Below the pieces are notes generated by a model, which saw only the letters and a program-made list of their open reading frames with translations, ran no database searches and was not told where the DNA came from. Both the position numbers and the translations under genes were made by a program. From NCBI GenBank assembly GCA_947498845.1, contig CANMLX010000005.1:115772-179771 (forward strand): DNA of 64,000 nt. The letters run 5' to 3'. The DNA is from an uncultured Flavobacteriaceae bacterium. Its GTDB lineage: Bacteria > Bacteroidota > Bacteroidia > Flavobacteriales > Flavobacteriaceae. Positions 17,044 through 26,778 of this stretch are shown piece by piece; within the stretch, counting starts at the first letter, position 1; each line of letters begins with the position of its first letter.

Positions 17044-18174
17044 TTATATGCGTTCTAATTTGTAAGGCGCTGTATGATTTGCATTCCATTGGCAGATGTA
17101 GAGATTTTTGTCTTCATCTATACACACATCATGCCCATGTAAAATAGGTTTTTCTTCAATTTGATAAGACTTTTGTAATATACCGTTTTTATATTCTGGG
17201 GCTGTACCACCTGGGTTAGAAACGACTTTATCACCTTCCATTATGGTTACAAAACCTGTGTGGTCTTTCCAGTTAGTTTTTCCAACCTTTGGTTGCGACC
17301 AACAAACACCAGCATATAAATTATTGTCATCAAAAACAGCTCTACAAACTTGCATGTTAGGCATGTTAACAGTTTTAACGTATTTGCCATCTAATGTATA
17401 ATACTTAAAACATTGTTGCGTACGTGACGTTGCTACTACCATTGGATTACCTTTTTCTCTATAGTCAATAGCTATACCATGAGCGCTTACTAATTTATAA
17501 TTAGGATCGGGGTTGTTATGTCCCCCCCAATGCCGTATATATCTTCCATTAGAATCGTATTGAATAATACGGCTTTCGCCGTAACCATCGGCTACATAAA
17601 TATCGCCATTAGGTCCAATCGCTGTTTCTGTAGGACAGAAAAATTCTCCAGGTTTATAAACACCAATGGTTAGAGGGTGACCAATATCAAAAATTACTTT
17701 TCCATCAACTGTTGTTTTTGCAACACGACCATTATGCTTAATCATTTTATTGCCGTGTCCCAAAGCCCAACCAGAATCGGTAATATATAACATGTCTTCT
17801 CCTCCTTCATTATGTAGTGTTAAACCATGACCTCCTTGGTATGCTGTACCCCAATAGTCTAATAATTTTCCAGACTTATCAAAAATAAGGATGTTGTTTT
17901 GTGGATGGTCACCAATCATAATCAAGCGCCCTTTACTATCCATAACCATTTCGTGGCAATTAAGTAAAGGGATTCTAGTAGCGCTTATTTGCGCCCAGTT
18001 TTTTGTAAGCTTGTACTTATAATCACCATGGCCCAATATGGTATCGGTTTCGTTAAGTAATCTATCCGATTTCCCTTTTTTTGTTATAATTGTTACACCA
18101 AAAGCAGATGAAGTTGCTGCTAATGCAGCACTCGCTAATCCTGTTTTTTTAATAAAATTTCTTCTTGAAGACAT
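17044..18174 (-). CDS. Tat-exported NHL/six-bladed beta-propeller protein
   Basis: A 376-residue protein with a twin-arginine signal (SRRNFIKKTGLASAALAA, residues 3-20). It is followed by repeated NHL-type blades, for example IGPNGDIYVADGYGESRIIQYDSNG and ISATRIPLLNCHEMVMDSKGRLIMIGDHP. The fold is shared with peptidyl-hydroxyglycine lyases and periplasmic sensor propellers. There are 9 bp to the DUF1501 gene and 20 bp to the cytochrome gene. It is probably a periplasmic binding or catalytic partner in this operon; the substrate is unknown. Confidence 0.82.
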   Translation of the reverse strand: MSSRRNFIKKTGLASAALAATSSAFGVTIITKKGKSDRLLNETDTILGHGDYKYKLTKNWAQISATRIPLLNCHEMVMDSKGRLIMIGDHPQNNILIFDKSGKLLDYWGTAYQGGHGLTLHNEGGEDMLYITDSGWALGHGNKMIKHNGRVAKTTVDGKVIFDIGHPLTIGVYKPGEFFCPTETAIGPNGDIYVADGYGESRIIQYDSNGRYIRHWGGHNNPDPNYKLVSAHGIAIDYREKGNPMVVATSRTQQCFKYYTLDGKYVKTVNMPNMQVCRAVFDDNNLYAGVCWSQPKVGKTNWKDHTGFVTIMEGDKVVSNPGGTAPEYKNGILQKSYQIEEKPILHGHDVCIDEDKNLYICQWNANHTAPYKLERI

Positions 18175-18183
18175 AGTTTAGTT

Positions 18184-19689
18184 TTAAGTAAGTAGATCTT
18201 TTACAACATGGCCATGAACATCGGTTAAACGGTAACGACGTCCTTGGTGTTTGAATGTTAAACGTTCGTGATCAATACCAAAAAGATGTAGTAATGTCGC
18301 ATGAAAATCATGTACATGTACAGGGTCTTTTGTTACGTTATAGCTAAAGTCATCGGTCTCTCCATAGGTAAATCCTGGTTTTACACCTGCTCCTGCCATC
18401 CACATGGTAAACGCTTTTGGATGATGATCTCTACCATAATTTGTTTTAGTTAATTGGCCTTGCGAATATACAGTTCTTCCAAACTCCCCTCCCCAAATTA
18501 CAAGGGTGTCGTCTAGCATACCACGTTGTTTTAAATCTTTTATTAAGGCTGCTGTAGCTTGATCTGTCTGTTTTGCTTTAAATTTCACACCATTAGGACA
18601 ACCAATGTGTTGATCCCAACCTTGGTGGTATAACTGTACAAATTTAACTCCTTTTTCTAGTAGTTTTCTTGCCATTAAACAGTTTGCCGCGTATGTTCCA
18701 GGGTCTCTACTATCTTTTCCGTATAAATCAAAAATATGCTCTGGCTCATCAGAAGTATCTGTAACTTCAGGAATAGACGTTTGCATTCTAAAAGCCATTT
18801 CATATTGAGACATTCTAGCTTGAATTTCTGGATCCCCATAAGCATCATGCTGAATAGAATTTAAATCGCCTAAATACTCCAGCATTTTTTTACGATCTGT
18901 GCCGTCATAATTATCTGGATTATTTAAGTATAATACAGGGTCTTTTCCTGAACGAAATTGAACACCTTGATGTTCTGTTGGTAAAAATCCATTACCCCAT
19001 AAACTTGCTTTTAGTGGTTGACCTTTTCCATTTTTTGAAACCAAAGTAATGAAGGTAGGTAAATTTTCATTATCAGAGCCTAAACCATAACTTAGCCATG
19101 ACCCCATTGATGGTCTACCAGGAAGTTGATGTCCTGTCTGAAAAAATGTAATGGCTGGTGTATGATTAATTTGATCTGTTTGCATGCCCTTCATAAAACA
19201 TAAATCGTCTACAATTTCGGCTGTATAAGGCATCAATTCACTCACCCAAGCTCTAGACTCTCCATATTGCTTAAAATTAAATATAGATGGTGCTACTGGC
19301 AATGTACTTTGACTACCACTCATTCCTGTAAGGCGTTGCCCTTTCATAATAGATTTTGGTAAATCTTTACCATACATATCTACTAATTTAGGTTTGTAAT
19401 CAAACAAATCTAATTGAGATGGTCCTCCACTTTGGAATAAGTAGATAATGCGCTTTGCTTTTGGCAAATGATGCGGCAACCCTAACTTATTTCTTGTAAA
19501 AGCATTAACCGCTGCATTATCGGAGTTACCAATAGACGACCAGGCTTTTTCTGTATTAAGCAGGCTACCCAGAGCTAAGGCTCCAATCCCTAAAGAGGTC
19601 TTTTTTAAGAAATGTCTTCTGTCTAATTGTTTTTCAACACTTTGCAGATCTTTATTATTTGATTTTAATCTATCATGATGATCACACAT
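18184..19689 (-). CDS. DUF1501 protein (sulfatase-like fold, Tat-exported)
   Basis: A 501-residue protein with a twin-arginine motif RRHFLKK (24-30) and the DUF1501 pattern: IYLFQSGGPSQLDLFDYKP, SYGLGSDNENLP, VIWGGEFGRTVYSQG and GRDHHPKAFTMWMAG. The fold is alkaline-phosphatase/sulfatase-like, but no formylglycine CxPxR motif is present. DUF1501 genes are almost always paired with DUF1549/DUF1553 cytochrome genes, as here (13 bp apart). The reaction is unknown. Confidence 0.88.
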   Translation of the reverse strand: MCDHHDRLKSNNKDLQSVEKQLDRRHFLKKTSLGIGALALGSLLNTEKAWSSIGNSDNAAVNAFTRNKLGLPHHLPKAKRIIYLFQSGGPSQLDLFDYKPKLVDMYGKDLPKSIMKGQRLTGMSGSQSTLPVAPSIFNFKQYGESRAWVSELMPYTAEIVDDLCFMKGMQTDQINHTPAITFFQTGHQLPGRPSMGSWLSYGLGSDNENLPTFITLVSKNGKGQPLKASLWGNGFLPTEHQGVQFRSGKDPVLYLNNPDNYDGTDRKKMLEYLGDLNSIQHDAYGDPEIQARMSQYEMAFRMQTSIPEVTDTSDEPEHIFDLYGKDSRDPGTYAANCLMARKLLEKGVKFVQLYHQGWDQHIGCPNGVKFKAKQTDQATAALIKDLKQRGMLDDTLVIWGGEFGRTVYSQGQLTKTNYGRDHHPKAFTMWMAGAGVKPGFTYGETDDFSYNVTKDPVHVHDFHATLLHLFGIDHERLTFKHQGRRYRLTDVHGHVVKDLLT

Positions 19690-19702
19690 AATGAACTCTT
19701 TT

Positions 19703-22700
19703 TTATCGTTTGGTTATAAAAGCATCAGAATTAATAATTGTAGATGCTACTACGGCATTTGCAGCGACTAAAGCTATATCATCCTTAGGGTCTATTTTAT
19801 GTTCCCCAACACTAATCCAGCCTTGTGCTTTTGCTTTATTATTTTTGAACTTTTCAAATTCTGTTTTTTGTAATTTAGAAAGGATTTGTAACTCCTTAGA
19901 TTTTATAGACCTTCCTGTTAACTTCATATAGGTTTTTGAAATGCCTTCGTCTATACTATCATAAGCTATCATTTTTTTACCGAGCACTCTTGCTGCTTCA
20001 ACAAATGTTGGATCATTTAAAAGTACTAAAGCTTGTAAAGGTGTATTAGTTTCTTGCCTTCTTGTTGTACACAAATCTCTTGTGGGCGCATCAAAAGTTG
20101 CTATTGTAGGATGTGGCACTGAACGTTTCCACACCGTATACATACTTCTTCTATATAACTCTTCACCTGTACCTTGTTTGTAAGTATCTCCATTAACAAG
20201 CCACAATCCTGGTGGTTGATAAGGGCTTACACTTTTACCTCCAATAGTTTCATTTAATAAGCCAGAAGCAAACAATGCATTATCTCTTAACATTTCTCCA
20301 GATAAACGTTTTGAAGGGCCTCTGGCTAGCAGTTTGTTTTCACTGTCTATTTCCATTAATTCTTTACTTGCTAGACTGCTTTGTTGATACGTGTTAGACA
20401 TTATAATTAGCTTATGTAGCGCTTTAACATCCCAGCCAGATTCTACAAACTTTATAGCTAACCAATCTAATAATTTTGGATGTGTAGGTAGTTCTCCTTG
20501 GTTTCCAAAATCTTCGGCTGTCTTTACAATACCTCTTCCAAATAAATTTTGCCAATAGCGGTTTACAGCTACTCTTGCCGTTAAAGGATTATCTGGGCTC
20601 GTTATCCATTTTGATAACCCTATTCTATTTTTTTCGTAGTCCTCTGGGAAAGCAAATATCTCTTCTGGTGTATTTGGAAATACAGAGTCTGTTGGTGAAT
20701 CGTATTGCCCTCTATCTAAAACATAGGCCTGTCTTGGTGTTTTTCGTTCTTTCATCACCATTATCTGCTTAACAACATCCATGCTATCTACTAAAGCCAA
20801 CCTGTCTTTTTCTAGTTTTTTAAGTGCTTTATCGACATTTTTAGAATTGGCTGATAAATAATATGCTACTAGTTTTTCTTTTTCGGTATTGGCTAGATCT
20901 GCATAAGGTTTTTTCTTGATGTTTTCTAAGGCTTCAATATTTGATATTTGTAAAACTTCAACATCACTTAATTTTTTATTAAAAACCAATAAATCATCGA
21001 CTATTGCTCCGCCTATACCTTTTCCTCTCCATACTGCTCCAATGCGTAAACCTGGTTCTAATTTAGGGCTTTCAGGACCATACATTTGTAAGTCATGAAA
21101 AATAATGTCTTTATAAAGGTTATCAAAAGCTGTTTCTGTTTGTAGTTTTTCACCATCCATATAAATACTTACACCATTTGCTTTACTAGAGCCATCATAA
21201 GTCATTGTGAGTTGTACCCACTTTTCTTTTGGTATTTCTTTTAAAGACTCTATTACAATAGCATTGTCTGGATATACATGTGCTAACAATGCTTCAATCT
21301 TATTCTCCTTTATTTTTAAATGATACCCTCTAAAACTATGTAATTCTGGGCTATTCATTTTATGAAAAATAACTCCAGTTTCTAAATCTTTAGGAACATA
21401 AACTTGAATACCTATTGAAAAAGGTTGATTTCTTTGATAAAGCCCAATTTTATCTAGATCTAACCACGTATCACCGTCCATATAAAGCCCTTTTCCTTTA
21501 AGCCCTTTTTTGTAGATTGGTTTTTCATAATCTGCAAATTGTTGGCGCATTCTTATTTTATTCTTGCTATTTCTTCCTGCTAGATTAGTAAGGTTTCCAT
21601 TGTCAAAATTAAGTGCAGCCACCAAACCTTTTGGTTTTTTGTTTATCGAAATTGATTTGTATCCCTGCTCGGCAATCCATTTTTCTGCTTTTACGCTTTC
21701 AGTTTTCGCTGTTGTTTCAAGCTCTTTTTCTGTATCATCAACCAATGTCTCTAAATACGCTAAAACTTTTTCTTCTTCTTCAGTAGGCAGCATCATTGCA
21801 GGTACAGCAGTTGCTTTATCCCATGGAATTAATCCTGTTTCATCTACATTATTAAAAAAACTATACATTTCGAAATAATTTTTTTGAGAAATAGGATCGT
21901 ACTTATGGTCATGGCATTTAGCACATTCCAAGGTTAAGCCTAAAAATCCTTGTCCTACAACGGCAGTTCTATCAGATACATATTCAGAACGAAATTCTTC
22001 ATCTATAATACCGCCTTCAAGATTTTGAGGGTGCAACCTATTAAATGTTGTTGCTAATCGCTGTTCTTTTGTTGCATTTGGAAGCATGTCTCCAGCCATT
22101 TGCCATAATATAAACTTATCATAAGGCATATTTTTATTAAAAGCCTCAATTACCCAATCACGCCAAGGCGACACATCTCTAAACCAATCTACACTATATC
22201 CATGAGTATCAGCGTATCTAGCCAAGTCCATCCAGTCTAAAGTTCTTTGTTCGCCATACTTTTCTGAAGCTAACAAACGATCTATTTGTTTTTCAAAAGC
22301 ATTAGGAGCATCATCATTTAAAAAATCTTTAATTTCTTGAATTGTTGGCGCTAATCCTGTTAAGTCTAAAGAAGCCCTGCGTAGTAATGTTTCTTTATCT
22401 GCTTTGGGTGAAAATTTCAAGTTAGCATACGCTAATTCTTCTAAAACAAAATTATCTATAGGATTTGCTACTAAGGCTTCATTTTTTACTTTAGGAATCT
22501 CGTGATTCTCTGGCTTAATAAATGCCCAGTGATCTTTATATTCTGCACCATCTTCTATCCATTTTATTAAAACAGCTTTTTCGTAATCATTTAATTTTAA
22601 ATGAGAACTTAGTTCAGGCATTATTAAATTGGGATCATCGGTCATGATGCGATGATAAAATTCACTTTTCTCTAAGTTTTTTGGTGTTATTGCTACTTTT

Positions 22701-22945
22701 CCGGGGTTTTCTGGTAATTCTGCATAAGCTGCCTCTGCAGAATGTAATTGTAAACCACCCTTAATATTGCCAGCATCAGGGCCATGACATAAATAACATT
22801 TGTCCGATAATATAGGTTTTACATGTTGATTAAAATCTAAATTTTTTGGAAGTTTATCGTATTCTATAGCTACAGTCTCTGGTAAATCTGGTCCACCACA
22901 GGCACTAAATAGGATCATCCCAATTAAAAGGAAACAATATCTCAT
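19703..22945 (-). CDS. planctomycete-type cytochrome protein, DUF1549-LamG-DUF1553
   Basis: A 1080-residue lipoprotein (LFSAC, Cys16). Order of domains: PSCyt1-type haem domain with CYLCH (50-54); DUF1549 (about 160-370) with a second haem motif CAKCH (341-345); a LamG/concanavalin-like domain (about 440-690); and DUF1553 (about 760-1040) with NPLTARVAVNRYWQNLFGRGIV. Two c-haems plus a carbohydrate-binding-like lectin domain suggest electron transfer tied to a glycan or related polymer, but that is inference. First gene of the operon, transcribed away from two AraC regulators. Confidence 0.88.
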   Translation of the reverse strand: MRYCFLLIGMILFSACGGPDLPETVAIEYDKLPKNLDFNQHVKPILSDKCYLCHGPDAGNIKGGLQLHSAEAAYAELPENPGKVAITPKNLEKSEFYHRIMTDDPNLIMPELSSHLKLNDYEKAVLIKWIEDGAEYKDHWAFIKPENHEIPKVKNEALVANPIDNFVLEELAYANLKFSPKADKETLLRRASLDLTGLAPTIQEIKDFLNDDAPNAFEKQIDRLLASEKYGEQRTLDWMDLARYADTHGYSVDWFRDVSPWRDWVIEAFNKNMPYDKFILWQMAGDMLPNATKEQRLATTFNRLHPQNLEGGIIDEEFRSEYVSDRTAVVGQGFLGLTLECAKCHDHKYDPISQKNYFEMYSFFNNVDETGLIPWDKATAVPAMMLPTEEEEKVLAYLETLVDDTEKELETTAKTESVKAEKWIAEQGYKSISINKKPKGLVAALNFDNGNLTNLAGRNSKNKIRMRQQFADYEKPIYKKGLKGKGLYMDGDTWLDLDKIGLYQRNQPFSIGIQVYVPKDLETGVIFHKMNSPELHSFRGYHLKIKENKIEALLAHVYPDNAIVIESLKEIPKEKWVQLTMTYDGSSKANGVSIYMDGEKLQTETAFDNLYKDIIFHDLQMYGPESPKLEPGLRIGAVWRGKGIGGAIVDDLLVFNKKLSDVEVLQISNIEALENIKKKPYADLANTEKEKLVAYYLSANSKNVDKALKKLEKDRLALVDSMDVVKQIMVMKERKTPRQAYVLDRGQYDSPTDSVFPNTPEEIFAFPEDYEKNRIGLSKWITSPDNPLTARVAVNRYWQNLFGRGIVKTAEDFGNQGELPTHPKLLDWLAIKFVESGWDVKALHKLIIMSNTYQQSSLASKELMEIDSENKLLARGPSKRLSGEMLRDNALFASGLLNETIGGKSVSPYQPPGLWLVNGDTYKQGTGEELYRRSMYTVWKRSVPHPTIATFDAPTRDLCTTRRQETNTPLQALVLLNDPTFVEAARVLGKKMIAYDSIDEGISKTYMKLTGRSIKSKELQILSKLQKTEFEKFKNNKAKAQGWISVGEHKIDPKDDIALVAANAVVASTIINSDAFITKR

Positions 22946-22979
22946 GGTAAATTGCTTAGCTTAATTTTTTTTGTACCTA

Positions 22980-23067
22980 CAAAGATACAGCCTAATACCA
23001 AAAGTTTTGATATTAAAATCAGGCTAATAAATGTACATTTCCGATATTTGTAGTGTATTTCGATATT
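22980..23067. promoter_or_regulatory. divergent control region of the cytochrome operon and AraC genes
   Basis: The 147-bp gap holds a minus-strand -7 element TATCTTTG (22987-22980) with no TTG at the expected -33, as in activator-dependent promoters. Two direct-repeat pairs are visible. CAGCCTAATA at 22988 and CAGGCTAATA at 23020 lie about 32 bp apart; CGATATT at 23042 and 23061 lies 19 bp apart, about two helical turns, the usual spacing of AraC-family half-sites. Operator identity is inference. Confidence 0.4.
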
Positions 23068-23092
23068 GTTAAGTTGAACGAAATAGGGTTTT

Positions 23093-23947
23093 ATGAATGA
23101 TTTACTACAATTTCTTAAATTAAGTTTATTGCACGTAGGTTATGGAAAGTTGGATAATAAATGGAATTATAAAGATGTTAATAGCCCTTTTGTTAGATTG
23201 TTTTTGGTAACCAAAGGAAAAGCAAATGCAGATTATAAAAATCAGACATTTAATTTAAAAGAAGGCTATATGTATTTAATACCAAGCAATACATATAATA
23301 GTTATTGGTGTGATGATTATCATGAACAGTTCTACACAGGTTTTTTCGAGGAAGTAAAATTAGGAACATCTATTTTTAGTTTAAAAACATTTAATTATGA
23401 AGTAAAATGCATAGAAAACGATTATAAATTGTTTAATCGTTTGCTAGAGATCAATCCCAATAGAAGTGTGTTAGATGATACTCCTAAAGCGCATTTAGAT
23501 AAAAAACTATACACTTTTAATCAACTTAAACATACAGCTTTGAGTTATAATGTGGAAACCCAAGGAATTTTAACAATCTTGCTTTCCAGATTTATTAAAA
23601 ATACAAATAGAGATGGTGTTAAAGCTAACTCTGAGGAGGACATGGATAGCGTTTTAAACTTTATTGCTAAACATTTGGGAGAAGCTATAACTATTGAAAG
23701 TTTGGCTAAACATTACAACCTTAGCGCAGATCATTTTTCCAGGCTATTTAAAACAAAATACGATATTTCGCCAAATAAGTACATTCAACTTAAACGTATA
23801 GAGCGCGCCAAGTTTTTATTACTAACAAGTAAACAATCGTTAAAGCAAATTGCCGAAAATGTGGGATTGGGTAATATGTCTTACTTCTCAAGAAAATTTA
23901 AAGAGATTACAGGAAGTACACCAGATAAATACAGGAAACAACACTAA
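23093..23947 (+). CDS. AraC-family transcriptional regulator (first of tandem pair)
   Basis: A 284-residue regulator. The N-terminal cupin-like sensor (about 1-170) contains RLFLVTKGKANADYKN and YMYLIPSNTY. The C-terminal double helix-turn-helix (about 185-284) contains ITIESLAKHYNLSADHFSRLFKTKY and LKQIAENVGLGNMSYFSRKFKEITGSTPDKYRK. It starts 147 bp from the divergent cytochrome operon and is separated from the next AraC gene by 6 bp. It probably senses a small ligand and controls the divergent operon. Confidence 0.92.
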   Translation: MNDLLQFLKLSLLHVGYGKLDNKWNYKDVNSPFVRLFLVTKGKANADYKNQTFNLKEGYMYLIPSNTYNSYWCDDYHEQFYTGFFEEVKLGTSIFSLKTFNYEVKCIENDYKLFNRLLEINPNRSVLDDTPKAHLDKKLYTFNQLKHTALSYNVETQGILTILLSRFIKNTNRDGVKANSEEDMDSVLNFIAKHLGEAITIESLAKHYNLSADHFSRLFKTKYDISPNKYIQLKRIERAKFLLLTSKQSLKQIAENVGLGNMSYFSRKFKEITGSTPDKYRKQH

Positions 23948-23953
23948 TAATAC

Positions 23954-24820
23954 ATGGTAAGTCAATTTCAATCTTTAAAATTAAGGTTATTAAATATTGG
24001 TTATGTTAGGCTTGATAGCCATTGGAATTATAATAATGTTATAAGTCCTTACACCAGATTGTATTTAATAACAAAAGGGGAGGCTTATGTATATCATCAC
24101 AATCAAAAAATCAACCTACTGCCTGGTAAGATGTATCTTATACCTAGTTATACTTATAGCAGCTATAAATGTGATGTGATGCATGAACAGTATTATATAA
24201 ACTTTTTTGAGGAGTTAGGTAATGGCATGTCTATTTATAATTTTGTGAATTTTAAATATGAAGTTGAAGCAACTACACTTGATGAACTCTTTTTTAAAAG
24301 GCTTTTAGAGATTAATCCCAATAGAAGCTTAACAAATAATGATCCAGAATATTATGATAATTACCCCATGCTGTTTAAATTTGAGAATAAGAATGCCGAG
24401 TTATCTAATAATAACTATCTGGAAACACATGGCACATTAAAAATATTACTTTCCAAATTTTTTGATGAAACAACTCGTGTTAGTAAAGATAAAAGTCAAA
24501 GAAGAATTAATGGTGTACTGAATTATATTTCTGAAAATCTTCATAATACGTTGACTGTAAAAAATTTAGCTAATTTCTGTAACTTAAGTGTAGATCACTT
24601 TTCCAGAAAATTTAAGACCACTTTTGGAGTAAGGCCCATTAAATATATCCAATTTAAGCGCGTTGAAAGAGCAGTTTTGTTATTAAGAACAACAACGTAT
24701 TCGTTAGACGAAATATCTAATACTCTGGGGTTTGAAAATACAAACTATTTTACCAGAGTATTTAAAAAACATATGAATATAACGCCAACAGCATTTAGAA
24801 AACAAGAATTAAAAAAATAG
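23954..24820 (+). CDS. AraC-family transcriptional regulator (second of tandem pair)
   Basis: A 288-residue paralogue of the preceding protein. The same landmarks recur almost word for word (LLNIGYVRLDSHWNYNNV, MYLIPSYTYSSYKCD, LLEINPNRSL, FCNLSVDHFSRKFKTTFGVRPIKYIQFKRVERA). A tandem duplication followed by divergence is the simplest origin. Two similar sensors may respond to related ligands or form heteromers; this is inference. Confidence 0.92.
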   Translation: MVSQFQSLKLRLLNIGYVRLDSHWNYNNVISPYTRLYLITKGEAYVYHHNQKINLLPGKMYLIPSYTYSSYKCDVMHEQYYINFFEELGNGMSIYNFVNFKYEVEATTLDELFFKRLLEINPNRSLTNNDPEYYDNYPMLFKFENKNAELSNNNYLETHGTLKILLSKFFDETTRVSKDKSQRRINGVLNYISENLHNTLTVKNLANFCNLSVDHFSRKFKTTFGVRPIKYIQFKRVERAVLLLRTTTYSLDEISNTLGFENTNYFTRVFKKHMNITPTAFRKQELKK

Positions 24821-24838
24821 AATACTTAACTAGACCTA

Positions 24839-24868
24839 TTGTTCTTCTTTTTTTTAACTGTAAATTTG
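24839..24868 (+). promoter_or_regulatory. promoter of the SulP gene
   Basis: TTG (24839-24841), 19 bp, TAAATTTG (24861-24868): a full match to the Bacteroidota promoter consensus, 22 bp before the ATG. Confidence 0.65.
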
Positions 24869-24890
24869 CAGCTTGATAAAAAAGTAAACC

Positions 24891-26558
24891 ATGACCGAAT
24901 TTTTTAGAAAGCGTACTAAAAATGCTAAAAACGATATTTTAAGTGGATTCACTGTAGCTTTAGCTCTTGTGCCTGAGGCTGTTGCATTTGCTTTTGTAGC
25001 TGGAGTTGATCCATTGGTAGGGCTTTATGCAGCGTTTATGATTGGTTTAATTACAGCTGTTTTTGGAGGAAGACCTGGTATGATTAGTGGAGCTACAGGA
25101 GCCTTGGCTGTAGTTATGGTAGCTTTGGTTGCAGAAGGTAACGCCATGGGTGATGTTGGAGAAAACCTTGGTTTGTATTATTTATTTGCCACTGTTATTT
25201 TAATGGGTATTATACAAGTTTTAGCAGGAGTATTTAAATTAGGTAAGTTTGTGAGACTTATTCCTCATCCAGTAATGATGGGGTTTGTTAATGGTTTGGC
25301 TATAGTGATATTTATTTCTCAGTTGGGAATGTTTCCTAGACTTGTATCTGAAGATACTAACCTTTGGATGCATACTAGTCTTTGGTTTAAGGAGTTTTTT
25401 ACAGGCTTGTTTTCTAATGGAGAATTCCTATTAATGTTATTACTAGTTTTACTTACAATGGGAATTATGTATGGTTTACCTAAACTTACCAAAAAACTTC
25501 CTGAAGCTTTGGTCGCTATTTTAGTTGTTTCTGGGATCGTTATTTTTGGAAATTTAGATGTATCTACAGTAGGTAGTTTTATAAAAGATGGAGGAGGAGA
25601 AGGTTTAGAAGGAGGTTTACCTCAATTTCAAACAGAGATTTTTACCAAAGTGGCTTTTAACTGGCAAACACTTAAATTTATAGGGCCTTATGCTTTAATT
25701 CTTGCAGCTATAGGTTTAATAGAGTCTTTAATGACATTAAATTTAGTGGATGAAATAACAGAAACCAGAGGCAATGCCAACAGAGAGTGTATTGCACAAG
25801 GAGGCGCAAATATTATAACGGGCCTTTTTGGCGGTATGGGAGGTTGTGCTATGATTGGACAGTCGCTTATTAATATTAAAGGCGGAGGACGTGGTAGGCT
25901 TTCTGGTATTACAGCAGCCATTGGACTTTTAATTTTTATATTATTTGCATCCAGTTTAATTGAACAAATACCAATTGCAGCATTAGTAGGTGTTATGTTT
26001 ATGGTAGTTATTGGAACATTTGCATGGAGTAGTTTTAGAATTTTAAGAAAAATACCAATAAGTGATGCTATTGTATTAGTAGCAGTGTCCTTAATTACGG
26101 TTTGGAAAGACTTAGCAGTAGCGGTAATAGCAGGTGTGATTATTAGTGCTTTGGTATTTTCCTGGGAAAATGCAAAACGTATTAGAGCAAGAAAACGTTT
26201 AAAAGAAAACGGTACCAAAGTTTATGAAATATGGGGGCCACTATTTTTTGGTTCTATTAAGGCATTTAACGAAAAATTTGATATTAAAAACGACCCTGAT
26301 AAGGTTGAAATAGATTTTATAGAGTCTAGAGTTAGTGATCATTCTGCATTGGAGGCTATTTTTAATTTAGTCAATAAATACGAAGCAGCAGGAAAAACTA
26401 TTCAATTAAAACATTTAAGTGAAGATTGTCGCGTATTGTTATACAAAGCAAGCCCTAAGTTTAGAGAGGTGATTGTAGAGGATATAGACGACCCTCGTTA
26501 TCATTTAGCTGAAAATCCAGAAGCTTTTACAAAACCATTATCTGAATATAAATTGTAA
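24891..26558 (+). CDS. SulP-family inorganic anion transporter
   Basis: A 555-residue transporter. About 12 membrane segments (residues 15-430) carry the SulP signatures ALALVPEAVAFAFVAGVDPLVGLYAAF and GGMGGCAMIGQSLINIKGGGRGRLSG. A C-terminal STAS domain follows (about 445-540; KVEIDFIESRVSDHSALEAI). Family members import sulfate, bicarbonate or other anions; the substrate cannot be told here. It has its own promoter. Confidence 0.92.
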   Translation: MTEFFRKRTKNAKNDILSGFTVALALVPEAVAFAFVAGVDPLVGLYAAFMIGLITAVFGGRPGMISGATGALAVVMVALVAEGNAMGDVGENLGLYYLFATVILMGIIQVLAGVFKLGKFVRLIPHPVMMGFVNGLAIVIFISQLGMFPRLVSEDTNLWMHTSLWFKEFFTGLFSNGEFLLMLLLVLLTMGIMYGLPKLTKKLPEALVAILVVSGIVIFGNLDVSTVGSFIKDGGGEGLEGGLPQFQTEIFTKVAFNWQTLKFIGPYALILAAIGLIESLMTLNLVDEITETRGNANRECIAQGGANIITGLFGGMGGCAMIGQSLINIKGGGRGRLSGITAAIGLLIFILFASSLIEQIPIAALVGVMFMVVIGTFAWSSFRILRKIPISDAIVLVAVSLITVWKDLAVAVIAGVIISALVFSWENAKRIRARKRLKENGTKVYEIWGPLFFGSIKAFNEKFDIKNDPDKVEIDFIESRVSDHSALEAIFNLVNKYEAAGKTIQLKHLSEDCRVLLYKASPKFREVIVEDIDDPRYHLAENPEAFTKPLSEYKL

Positions 26559-26626
26559 GGGCTTAATTTAGTTAAAAGTTTATAAGGTTAGAGGTTTAGG
26601 AGTTTGGTTATTATGTTTTTTTGTTT

Positions 26627-26684
<58 letters not shown>

Positions 26685-26691
26685 AGAATTA

Positions 26692-26776
26692 AAAGTTTGG
26701 TTAAGCTATGCAATTTTTGTAGTTTTTAACAACCAACAACCAACAACCAACAACCAACAACCAACAACCAACAACC
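26692..26776. repeat. 46-nt repeat plus heptamer array (AACAACC)7
   Basis: Positions 26692-26737 align without gaps to 53648-53693 (39 of 46 identical). The array AACAACC then runs for seven perfect units (26728-26776). Read on the minus strand, it begins two bases after the TAG stop of the HEAT-repeat gene, as (GGTTGTT)n. The same array, again two bases after a TAG stop, follows trpE at 43362-43396. Confidence 0.85.
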
Positions 26777-26778
26777 AA

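Noticed and set aside
25688..26218. 176-aa minus-strand frame opposite the SulP gene
   Set aside because: Antisense to a well-recognised transporter, low-complexity Ile/Pro-rich translation, no family pattern.
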